Shown here piece by piece: positions 7,379-14,763 of a DNA stretch of 54,406 nucleotides. The stretch lies in the NCBI GenBank assembly GCA_035310145.1, contig DATGEL010000115.1:1-54406 (forward strand), read 5' to 3'. Numbering within the stretch: the stretch's first letter is position 1; the number at the start of each line of letters is the position of its first letter. Both the position numbers and the translations under genes were made by a program. The stretch comes from Dehalococcoidia bacterium. GTDB lineage: Bacteria > Chloroflexota > Dehalococcoidia > CAUJGQ01. Under the pieces are notes generated by a model. That model worked only from the letters and a program-made list of their open reading frames with translations, had not been told where the DNA came from and did no database searches.

Positions 7379-9703
7379 GTGGCGCTGCTCGAGACGCTGC
7401 AACGCCTGCGCACCGGCCGCGAGCACGCCGGCAACTTCGCCGCCTGGCGCACGCTGCCCGCCCGCGCCGCCGAGTTTGCCGGCTTTCCCGACTGGCTCGA
7501 CGCCCGGCTGGCCGAGGCGCTGCGCTCGCGCGGCATCGCCTCGCTCTACAGCCACCAGCGCGCCGCGGCCGAGGCGGCGCACGCCGGCCGCAACCTCGTC
7601 GTCGTCACGCCCACCGCCTCCGGCAAGACGCTCTGCTACAACCTGCCCGTCCTGCAGGCCATGCTCGACGACCCGGAGGCGCGGGCGCTCTATCTCTTCC
7701 CCACCAAGGCGCTCTCGCAGGACCAGTACGCCGAGCTGCACAGCCTGATCGACGCCCTGGGCGCCGAGATCAAGACCCACACCTACGACGGTGACACGCC
7801 CGGCGAGGTCCGCCGCGCCGTGCGTTCGGCGGGCCACATCGTCGTCACCAACCCGGACATGCTGCACACCGGCGTGCTGCCGCACCACACCAAGTGGGTG
7901 AAGCTGTTCGAGAACCTGCGCTTCGTCGTGATCGACGAGCTGCACACCTACCGCGGCGTCTTCGGCAGCCACCTGGCCAACCTGGTCCGCCGGCTGCGGC
8001 GTATCTGCCGTTTCTACGGCTCCGACCCGGTCTTCATCTGCTGCTCGGCCACGATCGCCAACCCACGCGAGCTGGCCGAGACGCTGCTCGCCGCGCCGGT
8101 CGAGCTGATCGACCGCAACGGCGCCCCGTCGGGCCAGAAGATCGTCGCCATCTACAACCCGCCGGTCGTCAACCGCCAGCTCGGCATCCGCCGCAGCTCG
8201 GCCTTCGCCGTGCGCAGCATCGCCTCGGAGCTGCTGCGTTCCGGCGCGCAGACGATCGTCTTCTCGCCCTCCCGGAGTTCGGTCGAGGTCTTGCTGACGT
8301 ATCTGCGCGGCGCCTTGAAGCAGCTCCCCGGCGCGCCGGAGCGCGTGCGCGGCTACCGTGGCGGCTATCTACCGCTGGAACGCCGCGCGATCGAGCGCGG
8401 CCTGCGCGACGGCAGCGTGCGCGGCGTGGTGGCGACGAACGCGCTGGAGCTGGGCATCGATATCGGCGGCCTGGAAGCTTCCGTTCTGCACGGCTACCCC
8501 GGCTCGCTGGCCAGCACCTGGCAGCAGTTCGGCCGGGCCGGGCGGCGCGGCACGCTCTCCTTCGCCGTGCTCGTCGCCACCTCAAGCCCGCTGAACCAGT
8601 ACATCGCCACCCACCCGGAGTTCGTCTTCGAGGGCGTGCCGGAGGCGGGGCGCATCAACCCGGACAACCTGATCATTTTGTCCAGCCACCTGAAGTGCGC
8701 CGCCTTCGAGCTGCCCTTCGCCGCCGACGAGCAGTTCGGGGCGCAGACGGCGGAGCTGCTGGAGCTGCTGGCGGATGAAGAGGTGCTCTACCGCTCCGGC
8801 GACCGCTACCACTGGAGCGCGGAGTCGTTTCCAGCCGAGTCGATCAGCCTGCGCAGCGCCGCGATCGACAACTTCGTGGTGATCGACACCGGGCAGGGGC
8901 CGCCCGGACCGGACGGCGGGCCGAAGCCGCGCGTGATCGGCGAGGTCGACCGACCCTCCGCGCCGACGCTGATCCACGATGAGGCGATCTACATGCACGG
9001 CGGCGAGCAGTATCACGTCGATCGCCTCGACTGGGAGGAGAAGAAGGCGTACGTCCATCGCGTCGACGTGGACTACTACACCGACGCCAACCTGGCCGTC
9101 GATCTGAAGGTGCTGGAGGCGTTCGAGAGCGGCGAGGCCGGCGCCGCGACGCGCTATCACGGCGAGGTGGCGCTGAGCTTCGTCGCCACGGTCTTCAAGA
9201 AGATCAAGCTGGACACGCACGAGAACGTCGGCTGGGGCAAGATCCACCTGCCGCAGGAGGACCTGCACACCGCGGCCTACTGGTTCGCGCTCGGTCCCGA
9301 GGCGACGGGCGAGCTGCGCGGCGACGAGCTGCAGGGCGGGCTCTGGGCCGTGGGCAACCTGCTGGTCAACGTGGCGCCGCTCTTCCTGCTCTGCGACCCG
9401 CGCGACGTGCGCGCCGTGGCGCAGGTGAAGTCGCCCTTCAGCGGCGCGCCGACCGTCTTTCTCTACGAGAACCACCCCGGCGGTGTCGGCTTTTCGGACC
9501 GGCTCTACACCGAGCACGAACGCCTGCTCACCGCGGCCCGCGCCCTGGCCCGCGCCTGTCCCTGCCAGAGCGGCTGCCCGTCCTGCGTCGGCCCGGCGAA
9601 CGAGCTCTCCGGCGACCCGAAGGCGGCGGCGCTGGCGCTGCTCGCCCGCGCGAGCGAGGAACGAGGAAAGAGGATGAAGGAAATAGAAAATAGGAGTGGC
9701 TAA
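7379..9703 (+). CDS. mrfA: MrfA/YprA-type DEAD-like helicase with DUF1998 zinc domain
   Basis: 774 residues from GTG 7379, which has GGGAGG 7 nt upstream; an in-frame start at 7352 lacks this. Superfamily 2 motifs: Walker A TPTASGKT (77-84), FPTKALSQDQ, the Walker B box DELH (186-189), SAT, and motif VI QFGRAGRRG. The C-terminal DUF1998 domain carries the four-cysteine cluster CPCQSGCPSC (Cys727, 729, 733, 736), which in Bacillus MrfA is needed for mitomycin C damage repair. It is followed by the exonuclease partner gene, the same pair as yprA-yprB of Firmicutes. The last residues (about SEERGKRMKEIENRSG) are translated from heptad array C and are outside the conserved fold. Confidence 0.92.
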   Translation: MALLETLQRLRTGREHAGNFAAWRTLPARAAEFAGFPDWLDARLAEALRSRGIASLYSHQRAAAEAAHAGRNLVVVTPTASGKTLCYNLPVLQAMLDDPEARALYLFPTKALSQDQYAELHSLIDALGAEIKTHTYDGDTPGEVRRAVRSAGHIVVTNPDMLHTGVLPHHTKWVKLFENLRFVVIDELHTYRGVFGSHLANLVRRLRRICRFYGSDPVFICCSATIANPRELAETLLAAPVELIDRNGAPSGQKIVAIYNPPVVNRQLGIRRSSAFAVRSIASELLRSGAQTIVFSPSRSSVEVLLTYLRGALKQLPGAPERVRGYRGGYLPLERRAIERGLRDGSVRGVVATNALELGIDIGGLEASVLHGYPGSLASTWQQFGRAGRRGTLSFAVLVATSSPLNQYIATHPEFVFEGVPEAGRINPDNLIILSSHLKCAAFELPFAADEQFGAQTAELLELLADEEVLYRSGDRYHWSAESFPAESISLRSAAIDNFVVIDTGQGPPGPDGGPKPRVIGEVDRPSAPTLIHDEAIYMHGGEQYHVDRLDWEEKKAYVHRVDVDYYTDANLAVDLKVLEAFESGEAGAATRYHGEVALSFVATVFKKIKLDTHENVGWGKIHLPQEDLHTAAYWFALGPEATGELRGDELQGGLWAVGNLLVNVAPLFLLCDPRDVRAVAQVKSPFSGAPTVFLYENHPGGVGFSDRLYTEHERLLTAARALARACPCQSGCPSCVGPANELSGDPKAAALALLARASEERGKRMKEIENRSG

Positions 9704-9829
9704 CCGTCACTGTTTCCTATTTCCTCAGCACAGGGAAGAGGGACAAAGGAGACGAGGAACAAGGAAAGCGGAACGAAGAGCGGCTAACCATCACTATTTC
9801 CTATTTCCTCGTTCCTATTTCCTCGGCAC
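9653..9829. repeat. Heptad-periodic inverted array C with internal duplication
   Basis: Two successive purine arm, spacer, pyrimidine arm modules. A 32-bp segment at 9695-9726 recurs at 9779-9810 with three mismatches; the offset is 84 bp, exactly 12 x 7. Each copy contains GGCTAACC, then TCACT, then two TTTCCT/ATTTCCT steps. Purine units such as GAGGAAC, GAGGAAA and TAGAAAA are inverse to pyrimidine units such as CTCGTTC and CTATTTC. The mrfA stop codon lies in the first copy and the array ends at the mrfB start, so the whole mrfA-mrfB junction is repeat DNA and the transcript could form long hairpins. Confidence 0.8.
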
Positions 9830-11203
9830 ATGGACGAACCTGTCAGCAGTAACCTGTCATCTGTCACCTCGCCCGGCCGCTCCCTGCGGGAGAAGCTGCG
9901 CGGCCTCGGCGCCCTCCCCGCCGCGCCGCCGATCACCCGTCACCCTGCGCCCTACGCCCCACGCCCTGCGTCCTCCCCGGACATCGCCGAGCTGATGCCC
10001 GGCTTCTGGCAGGATACGCCGGACGGCCGCATCTTCATCGTCGAGCAGCGCTTCGAGCTGGACCACCTGCACGGCGCGATTCCCCTGCGGCGCACGCTGG
10101 CGGTGCGCGGCGCCGTGGTGGCGCGTATCGGCCGCAACCCGGCGCTGGACGGCATCGCCGCGGAGCGGGTGCTCTACCTGGACACGGAGACGACCGGCCT
10201 CTCCGGCGGCACGGGCACGTACGCCTTTCTCGTGGGCATCGGCCACTTTTGCGACGGCGGCTTCCGCCTGCGCCAGTACTTCCAGACCGATTTCGGCCAG
10301 GAGCCGGCGCTGCTGCGGGCGCTGGCCGACTACCTGCCCGCCTTCGATGCGGTCGTGACCTTCAACGGCAAGAGCTTCGACCTGCCGCTTCTGGAGACGC
10401 GCTTCACGATCAACGGCCTGCTGCGCGGCAAGGCGCATGGCCCCAACGTGCGCGAGCTGCCGCACCTCGACCTGCTGCACCCGGCGCGGCGCATCTACCG
10501 CGACCGCTTCGGCTCCTGCCGGCTAGGCGAGCTTGAGCAGCAGGTGCTCGGCCTGACGCGGGTGGAAGACGTGCCGAGCTGGGAGATCCCTGCGCTCTAC
10601 TTCCGTTATGTGCGCACGCGCCGCTTCCGCGCGGTGCAGCCCGTCTTCGATCACAACGCGCTGGACGTGCTCTCGCTGGTGACGCTGCAGGCGCACCTCT
10701 GCGACCTGTTCGGCGGCGACGGCGCCCGCTGCGCCGAGGACCGCCTGGCACTGGGCCGCGCCTGCGAAGCCGACGGCCTGGCGGCCGAGGCGATCGCCAA
10801 CTACCGCGCGGCGCTGGAGATCGGCCTGGGTCCGGCCCTGCGGCACGACTGCGAGCGGCGGCTCTCCCTGCTCCTGCGCAAGCTCGGCCGCTGGGAGGAG
10901 GCGGTCGAGCTCTGGCAGGCGGTGATCGCGCGCCCGCGCAACCAGCAGCTCTACGCCTACGTCGAGCTGGCCAAGTTCCACGAGCGCGCGGCCCGCGACT
11001 TTTGTGGTGCGATCGAGTGCACGCGGCAGGCGCTGGCGCTATTGGAACGCCACCACCTGCGCTACGGCGCCGCCAACGCCGCCGACCGCGAGGCGCTGCT
11101 CGCCCGCATCGCCCGCCTCGAAGCGCGGGCCGAGAAGGCCGCGGCCGTGGCGGCGCGGCCGGCCCGGGTGCGACGGCGGGAGGCGGCCGGCCAGGCGGAG
11201 TGA
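9830..11203 (+). CDS. mrfB: MrfB/YprB-type DEDD exonuclease with TPR-like tail
   Basis: 457 residues. The ribonuclease-H-like DEDD exonuclease core spans about residues 110-290: DTETTGLSGG (Asp118, Glu120), FNGKSFDLP (Asp184) and FDHNALDVLSL (Asp279, with His275 in the DEDDh/y position). Residues 300-440 are helical and TPR-like, as in the family. Bacillus MrfB works with the helicase MrfA in a mitomycin lesion repair pathway independent of UvrABC. SLREKLRGLG (18-27) matches the usual N-terminal helix, but the residues before it and about 30-50 are encoded by heptad units, giving a Pro/Arg-rich linker. ATG at 9830 has no good ribosome binding site; coupling to mrfA is interrupted by array C. 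Confidence 0.88.
   Translation: MDEPVSSNLSSVTSPGRSLREKLRGLGALPAAPPITRHPAPYAPRPASSPDIAELMPGFWQDTPDGRIFIVEQRFELDHLHGAIPLRRTLAVRGAVVARIGRNPALDGIAAERVLYLDTETTGLSGGTGTYAFLVGIGHFCDGGFRLRQYFQTDFGQEPALLRALADYLPAFDAVVTFNGKSFDLPLLETRFTINGLLRGKAHGPNVRELPHLDLLHPARRIYRDRFGSCRLGELEQQVLGLTRVEDVPSWEIPALYFRYVRTRRFRAVQPVFDHNALDVLSLVTLQAHLCDLFGGDGARCAEDRLALGRACEADGLAAEAIANYRAALEIGLGPALRHDCERRLSLLLRKLGRWEEAVELWQAVIARPRNQQLYAYVELAKFHERAARDFCGAIECTRQALALLERHHLRYGAANAADREALLARIARLEARAEKAAAVAARPARVRRREAAGQAE
9836..9980. repeat. Heptad array F inside the mrfB 5' coding region
   Basis: Two blocks with a 7-bp step lie within the open reading frame. Positions 9836-9878 carry ACCTGTC/ATCTGTC units, and 9931-9980 carry units such as CCGTCAC, CCTGCGC, CCTACGC and CCTGCGT. 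Between them is the conserved SLREKLRGL coding segment. The units are of the CTGTCAC and CCTACGC kinds also seen in arrays D and E. Confidence 0.65.
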
Positions 11204-11227
11204 GCGAGAGCGGGTGCGAAGGCGCGG

Positions 11228-11647
11228 TCAGCCGGCGCGACGCTCCAGCGCGACGACCGGAATCCGGCGCGATGTCTTGGCCTGGTATCCGGCGAAGGCG
11301 GGGCGCAGCCGCGCCTGCTCGGCGTACAGGCGGTCGCGTTCCTCGCCCGTGAGCACGGTGGCCTTGACCGGGATCGTCTCCGTGCCGACCTCGATCGTGG
11401 TCTCGGGATGCGCCACCAGGTTGTGGTACCAGGCCGGGTGGTTCGGCGCGCCGCCTTTGGAGGCGATGATCACGTAGCGGCCGTCGCTGGGGAGATAGAC
11501 GAGCGGCGTGGTGCGGCGCGTGCCGCTCTTCGCGCCCGTCGTCGTCAGCAGCAGCATCGGCGCGCCGGCGAAGGGCTCGCCCACGCGGCCGGCGTTGGCG
11601 CGGAACTCCGCGATGATGCGCTCGTTGAAGTCGTTCTGGGTTGTCAT
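11228..11647 (-). CDS. Deazaflavin (F420)-dependent nitroreductase-family protein
   Basis: 139 residues starting MTTQNDFNERIIAEFRANAG. The split-barrel Ddn/DUF385 family is recognised from LLLTTTGAKSGTRRTTPLVY, then VIIASKGGAPNHPAWYHNL, and PETTIEVG. Relatives bind coenzyme F420 and reduce quinones, aflatoxins or nitroimidazoles; a role in redox protection is likely but the substrate is unknown. ATG at 11647 was chosen with AGGGG 9 nt upstream; the longer reading to 11770 adds a non-conserved arginine-rich stretch. Convergent with mrfB. Confidence 0.87.
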   Translation of the reverse strand: MTTQNDFNERIIAEFRANAGRVGEPFAGAPMLLLTTTGAKSGTRRTTPLVYLPSDGRYVIIASKGGAPNHPAWYHNLVAHPETTIEVGTETIPVKATVLTGEERDRLYAEQARLRPAFAGYQAKTSRRIPVVALERRAG

Positions 11648-11849
11648 CCGTTCATCCCCTGTGCCTCGGCCGTGGTGCTGGAACGCTCCGTTTTGGCGCG
11701 GGTGTCGGCTGAAATCATACCCGCCGCGGGCCTTCAGCGGGCGGCATGGCTGCTTCCGGGTCCTCATCACCGTACCTCACCGGACCGCGCGCCGGCGGCT
11801 GCGCTCGGCGAGATATCCCGCGTATCCTGCTCACGAGGTGCAACGCCCC

Positions 11850-12551
11850 GTGACCGAACAAGCCCCACTGCCCGGCCTCCTCCCCTTCATCAGCTTCGAG
11901 GGCGGCGAAGGCAGCGGCAAATCGACGCAGGCGCGGCTGCTGGCGGAGCGGCTGCGCGAGCATGGCCGCGAGGTCGTGCTCACGCGCGAGCCGGGCGGCA
12001 CGCCGATCGGCGAGCAGTTGCGGGCGCTCGCCCGCAAACCGGCGCTGGCGCGGCGCTTTCACCGTGAGCTGACCGGCGGCGACTGGCAGCGGCTCGACCC
12101 GCTGGCCGAGCTGTTCCTGATGGAGGCCTCGCGCGCCCAACTCGTGGCCGAGCTGATCCTGCCCGCGCTCGCACGCGGCGCCGCCGTGATCAGCGACCGC
12201 TTCGACGACTCGACGCTGGCCTACCAGGGCGGCGGGCGCGGCCTCGATGTCGAGCGCTTGAAGCTGGTGAACGCGGTGGCGACGCGTGGGCTGCGGCCGG
12301 CGCTGACCGTGCTGATCGATGTGCCGCCGGAGATCGGACTGCAACGCAAGCGCGCTGAGCAGGGCCGCGACGCGATCGGCGGCGAGACGCTGGCCTTTCA
12401 CACGCGCGTGCGCGAGGCGTATCTGCGTTTGGCCGCGGCCGAGCCGGAGCGCTGGCTGGTGCTCGACGGTACGGCATCGCTGGAGAGCCTGGCCGCCGGG
12501 GTCTGGGAGCGTGTTTCGGCCGTGCCGGCGTTGCGGGTCCGTGCGGACTGA
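11850..12551 (+). CDS. tmk: Thymidylate kinase
   Basis: 233 residues from GTG 11850, with GAGGTG 9 nt upstream. P-loop FEGGEGSGKST (about 16-26), the TREPGGTPIGEQLR segment, and the DRFDDSTLAYQGGGRGL motif that positions dTMP. It phosphorylates dTMP to dTDP and so also supplies precursor for the dTDP-sugar genes further along. The LID/insert region between the EPGG box and the helix LAELFLMEASRAQ is somewhat longer than in E. coli Tmk. Its stop is 3 bp from the convergent EamA gene stop. Confidence 0.93.
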   Translation: MTEQAPLPGLLPFISFEGGEGSGKSTQARLLAERLREHGREVVLTREPGGTPIGEQLRALARKPALARRFHRELTGGDWQRLDPLAELFLMEASRAQLVAELILPALARGAAVISDRFDDSTLAYQGGGRGLDVERLKLVNAVATRGLRPALTVLIDVPPEIGLQRKRAEQGRDAIGGETLAFHTRVREAYLRLAAAEPERWLVLDGTASLESLAAGVWERVSAVPALRVRAD

Positions 12552-12554
12552 GGC

Positions 12555-13526
12555 TCAGCCGATCACCAGCCACAGCCCGCCCAGCGCCAGCGCCGTGCCA
12601 GCCATCGTCAGCCGCGTCAGCGACTCGCGCAGGTAGATCGCGGCCAGCGGCAGCGCGAACAGCGGCGAGAGCGAGTTGAGCAGGGCGCTGCGCCCCGCCC
12701 CCGCCTCTTTGAGCGCGTAGACGTAGAGCAGGGAGCCGAGGCCGCTGCCCACCAGCCCCGCCGCGCCGAGCAGGGCGAGGTCTTGCCGGCGGTAGCTGCG
12801 CGGCCGCAGCAGGCCGCGGTTCCAGGCCACGCCGCCGATCAGCAGCAGCGCTACGGGCACACGCACGCTGTTGACCACCAGCAGGCTCGCGTCGGCGGTG
12901 AGCGTCTGCAGCCAGACGGTGGAGAGCGCCCAGGCGACCGCGGCGATCAGCACGAGCGCCAGCCCCGCGGCCGAGACACCCTGTTGCCGGCGCTGCGCGA
13001 GCTGCACGGGCGCCGCGGCGCCCGATACCGTGTGCGTGCACAGCGGCTCAACCTCGGCTACCTCGGGCACGGCCGCGGCTCCGCCGGGGCGCGCCACGAT
13101 CAACACGATGCCGCCCAGCACCAGCGCCGTGCCCATCGCCGTGCGCAGCGAAACCGTCTCGCTCAGCAGCGCCCAGGCGAGCGCCAGCGTGAGCACGGGA
13201 TACGACGTCACGCTGATCGGTGAGGCGCGGCTGACGCCGATCGCCTGCATGCCGTAGATGTAGAGCGTATCGCCGAAGCCCAGCGACAGGATCGCGCTTG
13301 CGCCCAGGGCCAGCGCGGTTGCGGGGCTGAGCCGCAGCAGATCGCCGGTCTGGCCCGTGGCCAGCAGCAGCACGACGTAGAAGATCACGCCGAAGACGAG
13401 GCGCAGGGCGCTGACCGCGATCGCCGGCATCCGCCGCGAGACGCCCGCCATTGCCAGGCTGGAGAAGGCCCACAGCGCGGCGCTGGCGATAGCGGCCAGC
13501 TCGCCGGCGAGTTCGCCGGAGGGCAT
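12555..13526 (-). CDS. EamA/DMT-family transporter
   Basis: 323 residues with ten predicted membrane helices in two EamA repeats, separated by a hydrophilic loop at about 160-190. Repeat 1 ends GTALVLGGIVLIVARPGG and repeat 2 ends GTALALGGLWLVIG, the typical duplicated end helix. Such proteins export small metabolites, amino acids or drugs; substrate not predictable. ATG at 13526 was chosen because the upstream extension (to 13637) is not hydrophobic and precedes the conserved first helix. It is divergent from the frameshifted small gene at 13778. Confidence 0.88.
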   Translation of the reverse strand: MPSGELAGELAAIASAALWAFSSLAMAGVSRRMPAIAVSALRLVFGVIFYVVLLLATGQTGDLLRLSPATALALGASAILSLGFGDTLYIYGMQAIGVSRASPISVTSYPVLTLALAWALLSETVSLRTAMGTALVLGGIVLIVARPGGAAAVPEVAEVEPLCTHTVSGAAAPVQLAQRRQQGVSAAGLALVLIAAVAWALSTVWLQTLTADASLLVVNSVRVPVALLLIGGVAWNRGLLRPRSYRRQDLALLGAAGLVGSGLGSLLYVYALKEAGAGRSALLNSLSPLFALPLAAIYLRESLTRLTMAGTALALGGLWLVIG

Positions 13527-13740
13527 CGCTGGACTCCACCCACGCGGGAACGCCCCGTGGGCGGCGCGCGGTCGATCTCGGTGCGGGAAGCAAGGCCTGC
13601 CCCAGTAACGTGTACCGTGCCCGGCAGCCTGAGGCAACCGGCAACGTTGCCGGCGTTCGCGTCGACCGGGCGGCTCTGGGAAACTACGGTTGCAAAGGGC
13701 GCCGGCGCCGGTCTCGCTTCAAGGGAGGGGCGCCATGCGG

Positions 13741-13758
13741 CACTGATACACACTGATA
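13741..13758. repeat. Tandem CACTGATA direct repeat
   Basis: CACTGATA occurs at 13741-13748 and again at 13751-13758, ten bp apart (one helix turn), just upstream of the strong ribosome binding site of the small gene. It could be a regulator site or contribute a -10 region; no clear -35 is seen. Confidence 0.3.
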
Positions 13759-13777
13759 GACAGGGGAGGTGAACCCC

Positions 13778-13974
13778 ATGGAAGAGACTCGATCCTGAGC
13801 CGCGCGCCGCGTAATCCCAACACGGGCGGCGTGGTGCCGCAGCCTCCCCCGCGCGGCCAGCAGAACGGCCTGCCGGAGGGGATCCTCTGCACCAACGGCG
13901 CCTACGGCATGAACGTGCCGATGGGCGCGCCGAGCCCGGTGTACGGCGACCCCTTCGCCTGCTTCAGCCACTGA
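13778..13974 (+). CDS. Small protein gene, apparently frameshifted near its start
   Basis: An ATG at 13778 follows a near-ideal ribosome binding site (GGAGGTGA, 13766-13773) but reads only MEETRS before TGA at 13796. From 13795, in the -1 frame, 59 sense codons run to TGA at 13972-13974. Their third positions are G or C in all but three codons, the pattern of the surrounding real genes. The product would read LSRAPRNPNTGG, then a Pro/Gly/Gln-rich part, then LPEGILCTNGAYGM and end YGDPFACFSH. No other start with a ribosome binding site is available in that frame. A one-base indel (real or in assembly) or recoding are the options. No family recognised; two cysteines and the short length allow a structural or secreted peptide, but this is unproven. 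Confidence 0.55.
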
Positions 13975-14012
13975 CCGCGCGGCGGCAGCCGCAACCCACG
14001 GCGGGGCTCCGC

Positions 14013-14546
14013 TCAGGCGCGGCCGTGCTTGCGCAGTTGATCGTCGCGCTGCGCGGCCACGGCTTCGTAGGTGCGGTCGAAGATCTGCGCCACCGGCCAG
14101 CCGTTGAGGCCCGCGTAGGTGTCGATCTGCGAGCGGTGATGGATGTCGTGCTCGACCATCATCAGCAGCGCCCGCCAGCCGGCGATCGTGGCGCTGGGCG
14201 TGTCGATCAGCTCGATGCGCCGCTCCAGCCACTCGTTCGGCGTGCCGGAAAGCCGCTCGCAGAACTGCTCGCAGGAGTGCTCCAGCGCGGGCACCCAGCT
14301 CGCCTGGCCGTGCAGGTCCTCGGGCCAGCGCACGGCGGTCCAGCCCTCGTTCAGATAGGCGTGGGCGAAGTAGAGGCGCGAGCCGCACATGTGCGCCACG
14401 AGCTGGCGGATGTCCCAGGCGTTTTCGCCTTCACCGGCGGGCGGCCGCCAGCTCGCGGCCGCGGCCGGCAAGGTGCCGACATCGCGCATGGCGCGGCGGT
14501 TCACGGCCCGGAAGTAGCGCAGAAACGTCTCGACGTCGGTGAGCAT
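14013..14546 (-). CDS. DinB-family protein
   Basis: 177 residues, a four-helix DinB/YfiT-like bundle. The metal-binding histidines appear in RQLVAHMCGSR (His52) and in MMVEHDIHHRSQ (two or three His around 130-136). Known members are thiol S-transferases using bacillithiol or mycothiol, or are of unknown activity. ATG at 14546 is preceded by GGAGGAGAAG. It is divergent from the acyl-CoA dehydrogenase gene with a 217-bp shared upstream region. Confidence 0.85.
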   Translation of the reverse strand: MLTDVETFLRYFRAVNRRAMRDVGTLPAAAASWRPPAGEGENAWDIRQLVAHMCGSRLYFAHAYLNEGWTAVRWPEDLHGQASWVPALEHSCEQFCERLSGTPNEWLERRIELIDTPSATIAGWRALLMMVEHDIHHRSQIDTYAGLNGWPVAQIFDRTYEAVAAQRDDQLRKHGRA

Positions 14547-14763
14547 AGGACTTCTCCTCCGGCGTAGGCGCCGTGCGGGTTTTCAATTGGTGGCGCAAAT
14601 GATGCAGGCAGGATAGCGCGTTTCTGCTTCCGAGAGCGTGCGGCCGGCGCCTGGATTGGCCGGCGTGTCCGGCTCCGCCGACACGCCCCGCTTGCGAAGG
14701 GCCGCGCGATGCCGCCATGATCGGGGTTGCCGGGCGTTGTTTCGCCCGCGAGGAGGCGCCGCC

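Noticed and set aside
13778-13870. Selenocysteine reading of TGA 13796 in the small gene
   Set aside because: Reading through gives a frame with mixed third-position use and no SECIS-like stem visible; the -1 frame has clear coding bias.
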